From positions 3,038,001 to 3,102,000 of the forward strand of contig NC_010170.1 of NCBI RefSeq assembly GCF_000067205.1: DNA of 64,000 nt. The letters are read 5' to 3'. Positions within the stretch are counted from its first letter, which is position 1, and every line of letters starts with the position of its first letter. This stretch comes from Bordetella petrii. Lineage in GTDB: Bacteria; Pseudomonadota; Gammaproteobacteria; Burkholderiales; Burkholderiaceae_B. Below the pieces are notes generated by a model. That model ran no database searches. It was not told where the DNA came from and saw nothing but the letters and a program-made list of their open reading frames with translations. Both the position numbers and the translations under genes were made by a program. Below, piece after piece: positions 7,814 through 16,233 of this stretch.

Positions 7814-8011
7814 TCACGCCGGCTGGCTGCGCGCCTGCTCGATGAGTACGTCGACCTGCCCGCGCATTTTGTCCTCTACGTCTCGCAGCGCCTTCCACTC
7901 GGCGAACTTGTCCGGTTCGAGGACATTGCTGGCCTCGTAGAAATCCATCACCGCGGTATGGGCTTCGTGCCACAAGCGCATGGCGGCTTGCACATCGTTG
8001 ATGTCGGTCAT
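7814..8011 (-). CDS. Small hypothetical protein (65 aa)
   Basis: A 65-residue acidic, highly helical protein starting MTDINDVQAAMRLWHEA and containing EPDKFAEWKALRDVEDKMRGQVD; heptad-like spacing suggests a helical bundle or short coiled coil. The start at 8011 was chosen because AGGAG lies 6 nt upstream; the longer frame upstream has no such site. No signal peptide or membrane segment is present. I do not recognise the family and assign no function. It is convergent with pdxY. Confidence 0.72.
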   Translation of the reverse strand: MTDINDVQAAMRLWHEAHTAVMDFYEASNVLEPDKFAEWKALRDVEDKMRGQVDVLIEQARSQPA

Positions 8012-8143
8012 GGGATGCTCCTGGGCGAGACAACGAGCCGCCCCTTTCGCAAATTGCATTCCCGCCGGCGCGTACCGCCGCACGGCGCGGGCGTATCGGG
8101 CGCTCGCCCCGTTTTTAAAACACCACGATCGAGTAGGCAAATA

Positions 8144-8173
8144 TTGCCAATGTCAATACTGCCCTGATAAGAT
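8144..8173 (+). promoter_or_regulatory. Candidate promoter of leader region
   Basis: TTGCCA (8144-8149), an 18-nt spacer and TAAGAT (8168-8173) lie in an AT-rich patch and point toward the small leader ORF and the ABC exporter. Moderate match only. Confidence 0.35.
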
Positions 8174-8240
8174 TGCCGCTCGGGTATTCACCTACCCACC
8201 TCTTCCAATTCTCTTCACTCAACCACCAGGGAGGCGTTCG

Positions 8241-8291
8241 ATGTCTGTATTGCGCACCGCGTTCCCCAGCGTGGCCCCGCGACACTATTAA
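8241..8291 (+). CDS. Candidate 16-aa leader peptide
   Basis: A 16-codon ORF (MSVLRTAFPSVAPRHY) with a strong Shine-Dalgarno (GGGAGG, about 6 nt before the ATG). Its stop codon is followed after 9 nt by a GC-rich hairpin (GGCG 8301-8304 with CGCC 8311-8314) and, after CGCTTG, six T residues. This order of short ORF, hairpin and T run is that of a translation-coupled attenuator for the ABC exporter that begins at 8480. No run of one codon is seen, so any sensing would rely on nascent-peptide stalling (the PRHY end) rather than amino-acid starvation. Inference from architecture only. Confidence 0.4.
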   Translation: MSVLRTAFPSVAPRHY

Positions 8292-8446
8292 GTCGTCGCA
8301 GGCGCTGGGCCGCCCGCTTGTTTTTTCTGGCACGTAAGCACGCGCTTACGGCAGGTCCTCGCCCGTTCCACAGGCAATTCTGATTTCGCATGCCGGCCAA
8401 TCGCTGGCACGCCGGATTGTCTGTTCCTTATGCTTTCGACCGAAGT

Positions 8447-8470
8447 CCCGGCGCGCACCGCCGCGCCGGG
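8447..8470 (+). promoter_or_regulatory. Perfect hairpin just upstream of ABC exporter start
   Basis: CCCGGCGCG (8447-8455) pairs perfectly with CGCGCCGGG (8462-8470) around a 6-nt loop, ending 9 nt before the ATG. No T run follows, so it is not a normal terminator; it would occupy the ribosome-binding region. Confidence 0.5.
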
Positions 8471-8479
8471 CCGTGACAA

Positions 8480-10351
8480 ATGACTCGAAGAAAAATCGAT
8501 TTGCGCGGACAGGCCTTCAAGGATGTCCTGGGTTTTACCTTCCGGCACTGGGGTGAACAGCCCTGGCGCATTATGTTGATCGTGGTGCTGGTGCTGCTGT
8601 CGGCAGCGGCCGACGTACTGACGCCGCTGTTTGCCGGCCGCCTGGTCGACGCCGTGGCGGCCGGCATGGACGGCGGCGCGGCAACCTGGGATCGCGCCAC
8701 CGCGGCGTTCTGGACGCTGGCGGCGCTGGGCCTGGCCAGCACTGCGTTGCTGCAGATGGTGTACTTCAACATCATCGCGCTGACGCTGAAGATGATGAGC
8801 GCCATCGCGGGCCGGGCGTTTCACCGCGTGCAGCGCCTGTCTACAGACTGGCATGCCAACAGCTTCGCCGGCTCGACCGTGCGCAAGATCACGCGCGGCA
8901 TGTGGGCGCTGGACCTGCTCAACGACACGCTGCTGGTGGCGCTGCTGCCGTCGGTGGCCATGCTGGTGGGCGCCACCCTGGTGCTGGGTTTGCACTGGCC
9001 GGTGATGGGCATGGTGGTCGGCCTGGGTTCGCTGCTGTATGTGCTGGTGACCGCCGCCCTGTCGCTGGGCTTCGTGGCGCCGGCCGCACGCCTGGGCAAT
9101 GCCTGGGACACCCGCCTGGGCGGCGTGCTGGCCGACGCCATCACCTGCAACCCGGTCGTCAAGGCGTTCGGCGCGGAACGGCGTGAGGAGACGCGGCTGG
9201 CCTGGACGCTGGCCAAGTGGCGCCACCGCACCCGGCGCGGCTGGGTGCGCGGTTCGGTCAACGGCGGCGCGCAGGGCGTGATGCTGGCGGCCATGCAGGC
9301 GGCCATCCTGGGCTCGGCGCTGCTGCTGTGGCGGCGCGGCCAGGCCAGCGTGGGCGACATCACGTTCGCGTTGACCATGTTCTTCATCCTGCAGGGCTAC
9401 CTGCGCGACATCGGCATGCACATCCGCAACCTGCAGCGCTCGGTCAACGACATGGAAGAACTTGTGTCGCTACACGCCCAGCCGCTGGGCGTGGCGGACG
9501 CGCCCGCCGCGCGCGACATCGTCATCGAGCGGGGCGAGATCTGCTTCGAGCACGTAACCTTCCGCTATGGCGCGCATGCCACGCCGCTCTACGACGATTT
9601 CTCGGTCCGCATCGCGCCGGGCGAGCGCGTGGGCCTGGTGGGGCACTCAGGCTCGGGCAAGACGACGTTCATCAAGCTGATCCAGCGCCTGTACGACATC
9701 GACGGCGGCCGCATCGTCATCGACGGCCAGGACATCGCCCAGGTGCGTCAGGATTCGCTGCGCAGCCAGATCGCCATCGTGCAGCAAGAGCCCGTGCTGT
9801 TTCACCGCACGCTGGCCGAGAACATCGCCTATGCCCGGCCGGGCGCCAGCCGCGCCCAGGTCGAACAGGCGGCGCGGCTGGCCAGCGCCCACGACTTCAT
9901 CATGGCCTTGCCCAAAGGCTATGAAACGCTGGTGGGCGAACGCGGCGTGAAACTATCGGGCGGCGAACGCCAGCGGGTCGCCATCGCGCGCGCCTTCCTG
10001 GCCGACGCGCCGGTGCTGATCCTGGACGAAGCCACCTCCAGCCTGGACAGCGAAAGCGAGGCCCTGATCCAGCAAGCCATGGAACGCCTGATGGCCGGCC
10101 GCACCACCCTGGTGGTGGCGCACCGCCTGTCGACGGTGCGCGCCATGGACCGCCTGCTGGTGCTGGACAAAGGCCGCATCGCCGAGCAAGGCAGCCATAC
10201 CGTGCTGGTGCAGCGTCCTGGCGGGCTGTACCGCCGCCTGCTCGAACGCCAGGCGCTGGACCTGGCGCGGGGGCTGGACCTGCCCGCGGCGGCGCAGCGC
10301 CCCCCGCAGCACCCGGCCCCCGAGGCGCTACGCGTGATGGCGCCGCCCTGA
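8480..10351 (+). CDS. ABC exporter, fused permease and ATPase
   Basis: A 623-residue half-transporter of the MsbA/Atm1-like exporter class. Residues 1-330 contain the six-helix membrane domain; residues about 360-595 the nucleotide-binding domain with Walker A GHSGSGKTT (about 388), signature LSGGERQR (about 492), Walker B VLILDEATSSLD (about 511) and the H-loop VVAHRLS. A Pro-rich tail of about 30 residues ends the protein. It would act as a homodimer. There is no linked partner gene to name the substrate. The upstream leader peptide/hairpin region suggests regulated expression. Confidence 0.9.
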   Translation: MTRRKIDLRGQAFKDVLGFTFRHWGEQPWRIMLIVVLVLLSAAADVLTPLFAGRLVDAVAAGMDGGAATWDRATAAFWTLAALGLASTALLQMVYFNIIALTLKMMSAIAGRAFHRVQRLSTDWHANSFAGSTVRKITRGMWALDLLNDTLLVALLPSVAMLVGATLVLGLHWPVMGMVVGLGSLLYVLVTAALSLGFVAPAARLGNAWDTRLGGVLADAITCNPVVKAFGAERREETRLAWTLAKWRHRTRRGWVRGSVNGGAQGVMLAAMQAAILGSALLLWRRGQASVGDITFALTMFFILQGYLRDIGMHIRNLQRSVNDMEELVSLHAQPLGVADAPAARDIVIERGEICFEHVTFRYGAHATPLYDDFSVRIAPGERVGLVGHSGSGKTTFIKLIQRLYDIDGGRIVIDGQDIAQVRQDSLRSQIAIVQQEPVLFHRTLAENIAYARPGASRAQVEQAARLASAHDFIMALPKGYETLVGERGVKLSGGERQRVAIARAFLADAPVLILDEATSSLDSESEALIQQAMERLMAGRTTLVVAHRLSTVRAMDRLLVLDKGRIAEQGSHTVLVQRPGGLYRRLLERQALDLARGLDLPAAAQRPPQHPAPEALRVMAPP

Positions 10352-10469
10352 CATGCCCACACACGCCCTCGTTCCACTGACAGTTTCTGACAGCATGCAT
10401 CTTTACGATGCGTCCGCAGGCGCGACTCGCGACGCGCCCGCTGGCGTCATCGCCATTGCGGAGCATTCC

Positions 10470-10841
10470 ATGACCGATCCCAACCTGATCATCCTGTATG
10501 TCGACAGCCCGGACCGCAGCGCCCGGTTCTACACCGAACTGCTGCGCAAGCCGCCGGTGCACGCCACCCCCAGCTTCGCCAAATTCAAGCTCGACTCGGG
10601 CCTGATGCTGGGCCTGTGGGCGCGGCAGACCGTCACGCCGCGCGCCATCTCGGCCGGCCGCGGCGGCGAGCTGGCCATTCCGGTGGCCAACCGCGAGGCC
10701 GTGCGGGCGCTGCACGCCGACTGGACCGAGCGCGGCATTCCCATCGCACAGCAGCCCACCGATCTCGATATCGGCCACACCTTCGTGGGTCTCGACCCCG
10801 ACGGCCACCGGCTGCGCGTGTTCGCCCGCAAGCAGGAATGA
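10470..10841 (+). CDS. VOC superfamily (glyoxalase/bleomycin-resistance-like) protein
   Basis: A 123-residue vicinal-oxygen-chelate protein with paired beta-alpha-beta-beta-beta modules: IILYVDSPDRSARFYTELL opens the first and HTFVGLDPDGHRLRVF closes the second, containing the DPDGH motif. The start at 10470 was chosen because the family fold begins there. Metal ligands typical of glyoxalase I are not all evident, so it is a phenazine/antibiotic-binding or isomerase-type VOC member of unknown substrate. It sits alone between an ABC and an MFS exporter, a setting that fits resistance or detoxification. Confidence 0.82.
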   Translation: MTDPNLIILYVDSPDRSARFYTELLRKPPVHATPSFAKFKLDSGLMLGLWARQTVTPRAISAGRGGELAIPVANREAVRALHADWTERGIPIAQQPTDLDIGHTFVGLDPDGHRLRVFARKQE

Positions 10842-10937
10842 CCGTAGCCGCCCTCGCGCAGGGTGGCTACAATTCTCCGCTTGCCGCCCGTGGGAGCCCA
10901 CCCGCGGGCCGATCACAACCCGCATGACTCCTTCCCC

Positions 10938-12131
10938 ATGACTTCCGCTGTTTCCGGGCCCCGCTCGCCCGGCCTGGTGCTGTTCGCGCTGGCCATCGGC
11001 GCCTTCGCCATCGGCACCACCGAATTCGCCACCATGAGCCTGCTGCCGTATTTCGCGCACAGCCTCGGCATCGACGCCCCCACCGCCGGCCACGTCATCA
11101 GCGCCTATGCGCTGGGCGTCGTGGTGGGCGCCCCGCTGATCACCGTGGCGGCCGCGCGCCTGCCGCGCCGCGCCCTGCTCATACTGCTGATGACGCTGTT
11201 CGCGCTGTTCAATGGCCTGTGCGCCTTCGCGCCCAGCTACGCATGGCTGATGACCCTGCGCTTTCTCAGCGGCCTGCCGCATGGGGCGTACTTTGGCATC
11301 GCGTCGCTGGTGGCGGTGTCGCTGGTTCCCGAGCACCGCCGCACCCAGGCCGTGGGCCGCATGTTCCTGGGCCTGACTGTGGCCACCATCGTCGGCGTGC
11401 CGCTGGCCAACTGGCTGGGCCATGCGGTGGGATGGCGCTGGGGCTTCGCCCTGGTGGCCGCGGCCGGCCTGCTCACCGTGGCGCTGGTGGCCGCGTTCGC
11501 GCCCGCGACGCCGGCCGACCCGCAAGCCAGCCCGCTGCGCGAACTGGGCGCGCTGCGACGCACGCAAGTGTGGATTACGCTGGGCATCGGCGCCATTGGC
11601 TTCGGCGGCCTGTTCGCCGTGTATACCTACCTGGCCGACATCCTGCTGACAGTCACCGGCGCGGCGCCCGACACGGTGCCGCTGGTGCTGGGCGTGTTCG
11701 GCATCGGCATGACCATCGGCAACCTGGTGATTCCGCGCTTCGCCGACCGCGCGCTGATGCCCACCGCCGGCGGGCTACTGCTGTTCAGCGCCGCCGCGCT
11801 GGCGCTGTTTACCTTCAGCATTGGCAATATCTGGGCCATCACGGCGGCCGTGTTCCTGGTGGGCATGGGCGGCGCGCTGGGCACCGTGTTGCAGACGCGC
11901 CTGATGGACGTGGCCGACGACGCCCAGGGGCTGGCGGCGGCGTTGAACCATTCCGCCTTCAATACCGCCAACGCGCTGGGCCCGTGGCTGGGCGGGCTGG
12001 CGCTGGCCCACGGCCATGGCTGGCGCGCGCCGGGCTGGGTGGGCGCCCTGCTGGCGCTGGGCGGATTCACGCTATGGCTGATGTCGGTGTCGCTGGACCG
12101 GCAGCGCCGCGCGCTGGGCCAGGCGGCCTGA
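10938..12131 (+). CDS. MFS transporter (AraJ-like exporter)
   Basis: A 397-residue 12-helix MFS exporter. The first helix has AIGAFAIGTTEFATMSLLP, the DHA1 signature of the AraJ/YdhP/NepI group; AARLPRRALLI is the loop 2-3 motif and LPHGAYFG in helix 4 is the characteristic motif of this group. It belongs to the same exporter subfamily as the protein at 4686-5921 but lacks the duplication. The start at 10938 was preferred over the upstream in-frame ATG because the sequence before it is proline-rich and unlike family N-termini. Substrate unknown. Confidence 0.88.
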   Translation: MTSAVSGPRSPGLVLFALAIGAFAIGTTEFATMSLLPYFAHSLGIDAPTAGHVISAYALGVVVGAPLITVAAARLPRRALLILLMTLFALFNGLCAFAPSYAWLMTLRFLSGLPHGAYFGIASLVAVSLVPEHRRTQAVGRMFLGLTVATIVGVPLANWLGHAVGWRWGFALVAAAGLLTVALVAAFAPATPADPQASPLRELGALRRTQVWITLGIGAIGFGGLFAVYTYLADILLTVTGAAPDTVPLVLGVFGIGMTIGNLVIPRFADRALMPTAGGLLLFSAAALALFTFSIGNIWAITAAVFLVGMGGALGTVLQTRLMDVADDAQGLAAALNHSAFNTANALGPWLGGLALAHGHGWRAPGWVGALLALGGFTLWLMSVSLDRQRRALGQAA

Positions 12132-12272
12132 AAGAATTGCAAAGGCGCGGCGCGCCCACGCCAAAAACCTAGGCAAAACCGGCACCATTCCCTATGATCG
12201 GAATACCCTGGCGGGCGGCGCGCCGCCCCAGGGCGCTGTCCCGCCCATCGCTTCAATCCAAGGAGTCCCATC

Positions 12273-12605
12273 ATGGCAGGCTGGTTTGAATTGAAAAAAG
12301 CAAGCAACGGACAATTCCACTTTGCCCTGAAAGCCGGCAACGCGGAAACCATCCTGACGAGCGAGATGTATACCGCCAAGGCCTCGGCCGAGAACGGCAT
12401 CGCCTCGGTGCAGAAAAACAGCGGCGATGCATCGCGCTACAACCTGGCTACGGCCTCGAACGGCAAGTTCTATTTCACGCTGCGCGCCGCCAACAACCAG
12501 ATCATCGGCAACAGCCAGATGTACAGCACTGAAGCCGCGCGCAATGCCGGCATCGAATCCGTCAAGCAGAACGGCTCCACCCAAGAAATCCGCGACAACA
12601 GCTGA
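12273..12605 (+). CDS. YegP-like protein with two DUF1508 repeats
   Basis: A 110-residue protein made of two tandem DUF1508 units of about 50 residues: F-E-L-K-K-A-S-N-G-Q-F-H-F with KAGNAETILTSEMYTAK in the first, and NLATASNGKFYFTLRAANNQIIGNSQMY in the second. This matches the E. coli YegP architecture. AAGGAG lies 7 nt before the ATG. Members are small abundant cytoplasmic proteins of unknown biochemical role, sometimes stress-linked. Monocistronic here. Confidence 0.92.
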   Translation: MAGWFELKKASNGQFHFALKAGNAETILTSEMYTAKASAENGIASVQKNSGDASRYNLATASNGKFYFTLRAANNQIIGNSQMYSTEAARNAGIESVKQNGSTQEIRDNS

Positions 12606-12644
12606 TTGCCTCGCGGGCGGCGTGGCGCCCGGACACGCCTGGCG

Positions 12645-13799
12645 TCAAGCGGCGCATTGCGCCCGTAGCGCGTCCAGGTCGGGTTCCACGCCGATGCCGG
12701 GCGCGTGCCCCAGGCGCGCCACGCCCTCTTCCAGCTGCAGCAGCGGCGCGCTGAGCAAGGTGCGCAGCGGGTTGGCATTGGAATCGATCTCCAGCAGGCC
12801 GCCGTGCCGCGTGCCGTCGACGGCGGCCAGCAGGTGGGCCGACGCCATCAGCCCCACCCCGGCGCCCAGGTAGTGCGGGCAATAGCGCAGGCCGGCCGCG
12901 CGCACCGCGCGGATTACCGGCAGGCAGCCCGAAATGCCGCCCCATTTGGCCAGATCGGGCTGCACCACCCGTAAAAAGCCAGCCTCGATGACCGCGTGAA
13001 AGGCCGCGCTGCCCAGGCAGTTCTCGCCGGCGGCCAGCGGCACTGGCGACTGGCGCGCCAGGGCCAGCCACTGCGCCAGAGGCTGGTCGGCGCGCAGTGG
13101 CTCTTCCAGCCAGGCGATATCCAACTCGCCCATGGCCGCCGCCATGGCGGCCGCATCCTCTGGGCCCCAGCCCTGGTTGGCGTCGGCCATCAGCGGCACG
13201 CCGGGCCCCAGCAGCTGGCGCACCTGGCGCAGGTTGCGCAGGTCGCGCTCATGTCCGAACCCCAGCTTCAATTTAAAGGCGCGGTAGCCTTCAAGGTGCT
13301 TCTGCCGCACCACGCGTTCGGGGTCGTCGGGGTTGATGCCGCTGGCATACACCTCGACGCGGTCGCTTGTGCCGCCCAGGTACGCCCATAGCGGCTGGCC
13401 CGCGCGGCGCGCGCACAAATCCCATAGCGCCAGGTCGATGCCGGCGATGGCCTGCGCCATGGGTCCCGGCTCGCCGGACTGCAACGCCAGCACCTCGGTG
13501 GCCGCGGTGAGATGCGCCCAGGCCGCCGCCGGCCCGTCGTAGGTTCGCCCGAGCAGCAGCGGCCGCAGCACCGTTTCCACCAGGCGCGCGCGATGCTCGG
13601 CGCCGCAGGCCGGGAAGTTGCACCAGATTTCGCCCCAGCCATGCGCGCCGTCGCGGTCTTGCACGCGCACGAATACCGCCGGGCGGTCGTGCATGATGCC
13701 GAACGAGGTGCGCACCGGCTGCTCGATGGGATAGCGCAGCACGTGCACGCTGAGCTCGGCGGGGGACACGCTGCTGGCATCGCCCATGGCAGGCCTCAT
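12645..13799 (-). CDS. Mandelate racemase/muconate-lactonizing enzyme family protein
   Basis: A 384-residue enolase-superfamily enzyme. The catalytic K-x-K motif (AFKLKLGF, about 170-177), metal ligands in LMADANQGW (about 203), WLEEPL (about 231) and AAGENCLG (about 256), and the PDLAKWGGISG and CPHYLG segments place it in the mandelate racemase-like group that abstracts an alpha proton from a carboxylate (racemase or acid-sugar dehydratase). Its ATG overlaps the stop of the upstream GntR gene by 4 nt, so it is translated with its regulator. The facing ABC importer and GMC oxidoreductase probably belong to the same pathway. The exact substrate cannot be read from the sequence. Confidence 0.88.
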   Translation of the reverse strand: MRPAMGDASSVSPAELSVHVLRYPIEQPVRTSFGIMHDRPAVFVRVQDRDGAHGWGEIWCNFPACGAEHRARLVETVLRPLLLGRTYDGPAAAWAHLTAATEVLALQSGEPGPMAQAIAGIDLALWDLCARRAGQPLWAYLGGTSDRVEVYASGINPDDPERVVRQKHLEGYRAFKLKLGFGHERDLRNLRQVRQLLGPGVPLMADANQGWGPEDAAAMAAAMGELDIAWLEEPLRADQPLAQWLALARQSPVPLAAGENCLGSAAFHAVIEAGFLRVVQPDLAKWGGISGCLPVIRAVRAAGLRYCPHYLGAGVGLMASAHLLAAVDGTRHGGLLEIDSNANPLRTLLSAPLLQLEEGVARLGHAPGIGVEPDLDALRAQCAA

Positions 13800-14521
13800 G
13801 GAATCAGGTTCATTTCGACGTGGATGAAGTCGCCGCGATACGTGACTTCGCTCAGGTAGATGACCTGGCCGCCATCGTCGACGAACACCCGGCGCACTTC
13901 GGCGATGGGCGTATTGACGGCCACTTGCAGCTGCTGCGCCACTTCGGCGTCAGCCGTGCTGATGGTGAGCGTCTGGCGCGCCTGCGCGATGTGCAGACCG
14001 GGCATGGACACCAGCAGCGGAATGACGGTTTCGTTGCGGAAGCGGACCGGGTCCTGGCGGAAGATGCGTTCGGCCAGGTAGATGTTGATGACGCAATACG
14101 GCTGGCCGGCGCGTTCGTGGATGCGGCGCATGAACACATATTGCCCGGCCGTCGCGCCGTCTTGCGGGGTAAGCGGCGCGGAATGGATGGACTCGTCGAT
14201 CGTGACGATCTTGGGCTGGGTGTCGCGGTAGACCTCGGCCAGTTCGGCCAGCGTGGTCTGCACCCGCAGCCAGCGGTCGTTGGGGGGCAGCCCGGTGACG
14301 AACGTGCCGCGCCCCTGCTGGGGCGACACCAGCCCTTCGCGGGTAAGCACGTCGACGGCCTGGCGCACGGTGACGCGCGCCACGCCGAATTCGGCTACCA
14401 GCTCTTCCAGGGACGGCACTTTCCGGCCCTGTTCCCAGATGCCGCGCGCAATGCGCTGGCGCATCAGGTCGGCCAGCTGCAAATAGCGAGGAATGGGGCT
14501 GTCGTGGAACTTGATAGCCAT
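13796..14521 (-). CDS. GntR family (HutC type) transcriptional regulator
   Basis: A 241-residue regulator with an N-terminal GntR winged helix (PRYLQLADLMRQRIARGIWEQG, VPSLEELVAEFGVARVTVRQAVDVL, GRGTF; about 10-80) and a C-terminal UTRA/HutC effector domain (about 95-240). HutC-type proteins bind small organic acids or sugars and usually repress the adjacent operon. It is divergent from an ABC importer and overlaps its own downstream enzyme gene. The start at MAIKFHD (14521) gives the normal family N-terminus; a longer frame reaches 14596 but would run into the operator-like dyads. Confidence 0.88.
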   Translation of the reverse strand: MAIKFHDSPIPRYLQLADLMRQRIARGIWEQGRKVPSLEELVAEFGVARVTVRQAVDVLTREGLVSPQQGRGTFVTGLPPNDRWLRVQTTLAELAEVYRDTQPKIVTIDESIHSAPLTPQDGATAGQYVFMRRIHERAGQPYCVINIYLAERIFRQDPVRFRNETVIPLLVSMPGLHIAQARQTLTISTADAEVAQQLQVAVNTPIAEVRRVFVDDGGQVIYLSEVTYRGDFIHVEMNLIP

Positions 14522-14553
14522 AAACAAATAGCCATATATTGTTTGCTGAACGT

Positions 14554-14589
14554 ATGGTCTACAGTACGATTTGACCATTAAAAGGTCAA
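14554..14589. promoter_or_regulatory. Operator-like dyads in GntR/ABC divergent region
   Basis: ATGGTC (14554-14559) faces GACCAT (14573-14578), and TTGACC (14571-14576) faces GGTCAA (14584-14589) with a 7-nt spacer. The two overlapping dyads share the GGTC/GACC half-site and lie between the divergent GntR and ABC permease genes, a likely GntR operator. Confidence 0.5.
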
Positions 14590-14610
14590 GCGCCATATGG
14601 AGGAGGCATT

Positions 14611-15378
14611 TTGCGCAACCGTTCCCTGCCGCGGCGCGCGGCCCTGATCGCCGCCCCGTGGGTGCTGATCGTGCTGGCCTGGTATGGCGTGCGCGCCAGC
14701 GGGCTGGTCAGCCCCGCGCTGGTGCCCAGCCCGCACGAAGTGTTGTCCAAATTCCTGGCGCTGATGCAGACGCGGCTGCCGCACGACATTCTCATGTCGA
14801 CCCAGCGCGTGTTGCTGGGCGTGCTGCTGGGCATCGTGCTGGCGGTGCCGGTGGGATTCGTGCTGGGCTGGTACAAAAGCGTGCGCAGCTTTGTCGACCC
14901 GGTTATCAATTTCTTTCGCGCCCTCCCCCCCATCGCGCTGATCCCGCTGGTGATTGTGTACTTCGGCATCGGTGAATCCGCCAAGATCGCGATTCTGTTC
15001 TACGCCTCGTTTTTTGCGGGGGTGATCGTCATGTACGAAGGCATCGCGCAGATCAACCCCATTTACGTGCGCGTGTCGCGCACCCTGGGCGCCAGCGATG
15101 GCGAGATCTTCCGCAAGGTCATCGTGCCGCTCACCATTCCCCACATGCTCACTGCCCTGCGGGTGGCGCTGGGCGTGGCCTGGGCCACGCTGGTGGCCTC
15201 GGAACTGATCGCCGCGCAACAGGGCCTGGGCGCGCTGATCCAGGATGCCTCGTCGTTCTTCCAGCTCGACATCATTTACGTGGGCATCATCTGCATCGGG
15301 CTGATCGCCCTGGTCATGGACCTGATCCTGCGCGCCGCGGCGCGCCGCCTGGTGGCCTGGCAGGAGCGCATCGCATGA
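14611..15378 (+). CDS. ABC transporter permease (SsuC/TauC type)
   Basis: A 255-residue inner-membrane permease of the nitrate/sulfonate/taurine-type importers, with about six spans and the cytoplasmic EAA-like loop ISRTLGAS-type segment (VRVSRTLGASDGEIFRKVIVP, described in parts) that docks to the ATPase. It starts with TTG at 14611, supported by a strong AGGAGG at 14601-14606; no ATG lies in a suitable place. Stop and next start overlap (ATGA), so it is coupled to the ATPase gene. Forms an importer with the two following genes. The substrate is probably an organic acid handled by the linked enzymes. Confidence 0.9.
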   Translation: MRNRSLPRRAALIAAPWVLIVLAWYGVRASGLVSPALVPSPHEVLSKFLALMQTRLPHDILMSTQRVLLGVLLGIVLAVPVGFVLGWYKSVRSFVDPVINFFRALPPIALIPLVIVYFGIGESAKIAILFYASFFAGVIVMYEGIAQINPIYVRVSRTLGASDGEIFRKVIVPLTIPHMLTALRVALGVAWATLVASELIAAQQGLGALIQDASSFFQLDIIYVGIICIGLIALVMDLILRAAARRLVAWQERIA

Positions 15379-16190
15379 CGACAGACACTTCCGCGCGCAT
15401 CCAGTTTTGCAACGTCGCGGTCGACTACCCCACGGCCGACGGGCCGATGCGGGTGCTCGACGGCATCGACTACGAAATCCGGCAGGGCGAGTTCGTATCG
15501 GTGATCGGCCCGTCGGGTTGCGGCAAGACCACGATGATGAACATCGTGGCCGGCTTCGTGCAGCCCACCGAAGGCCAGGTGCTGCTCGACGGGCGGCCCA
15601 TCGCGGGCCCCGGGCCGGATCGCGGCGTGATCTTCCAGGAATATGGCGTGTTTCCGTGGCTGACGGTCAAGGAGAACATCGCCTTCGGCCTGACGCTGCG
15701 CGCCAACCAGACAAGCCGCGCCGAACGCGACGAGATCTGCCAGCGCTACATGGAACTGATGGGGCTGGCCGACTTCGCCAACCATCACCCCAAGCACCTG
15801 TCGGGCGGCATGCGCCAGCGGCTGGCGCTGGCGCGCGCGTACGCCGTGAAGCCGCAGTTCCTGCTGATGGACGAGCCCTTCGGGGCGCTGGACGCACAGA
15901 CCCGCTCGGCCATGCAGGACCTGCTGCTGCAGGTGCTGCTGGCCGAAGACAAGACCGTGATGCTGATCACCCACTCGGTGGAAGAGGCCATTTACCTGTC
16001 GTCGCGCATCGTGGTGGTGACGGCGCGGCCGGCGCGCATCCGCACCGTGATCGACGTGCCGTTCGGCTATCCGCGCGCCGAGAACCTGCATGAAGACCCG
16101 CGTTTCGGCGAACTGCGTTCGCAGATCCGCAGCCTGGTCATGGAGGAATACGCCAGGCAAGCCAGCCAGGTCGTGCGCCTGGCCGATTGA
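15375..16190 (+). CDS. ABC transporter ATP-binding protein (SsuB/TauB type)
   Basis: A 271-residue importer ATPase. Walker A is GPSGCGKTT (about residues 46-54), the Q-loop VIFQEYGVFPW, signature LSGGMRQRLALARA, Walker B FLLMDEPFGALD and H-loop LITHSVEEAI. These features are those of the nitrate/sulfonate/taurine importer family. It overlaps the permease gene by 4 nt and is followed 43 nt later by the periplasmic binding-protein gene. Confidence 0.93.
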   Translation: MTTDTSARIQFCNVAVDYPTADGPMRVLDGIDYEIRQGEFVSVIGPSGCGKTTMMNIVAGFVQPTEGQVLLDGRPIAGPGPDRGVIFQEYGVFPWLTVKENIAFGLTLRANQTSRAERDEICQRYMELMGLADFANHHPKHLSGGMRQRLALARAYAVKPQFLLMDEPFGALDAQTRSAMQDLLLQVLLAEDKTVMLITHSVEEAIYLSSRIVVVTARPARIRTVIDVPFGYPRAENLHEDPRFGELRSQIRSLVMEEYARQASQVVRLAD

Positions 16191-16233
16191 CCCACACCAT
16201 TGAACCCATTCCCCGCAAGAAAGGAGTCCCACC

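Larger units (their letters stand above)
8012..8479. other. 468-bp intergenic leader region of ABC exporter
   Basis: No long gene is supported here. It holds a candidate promoter (8144-8173), a 16-codon ORF (8241-8291), a short GC hairpin followed by six T (8301-8326), a small dyad around GTAAGC/GCTTAC (8335-8347) and a strong 9-bp hairpin just before the ABC start. Confidence 0.6.

Noticed and set aside
8115..8333. 72-codon minus-strand frame with a hydrophobic end, opposite the candidate leader peptide
   Set aside because: It covers the likely promoter of the exporter and lacks a good Shine-Dalgarno. A small membrane peptide is possible but not supported.
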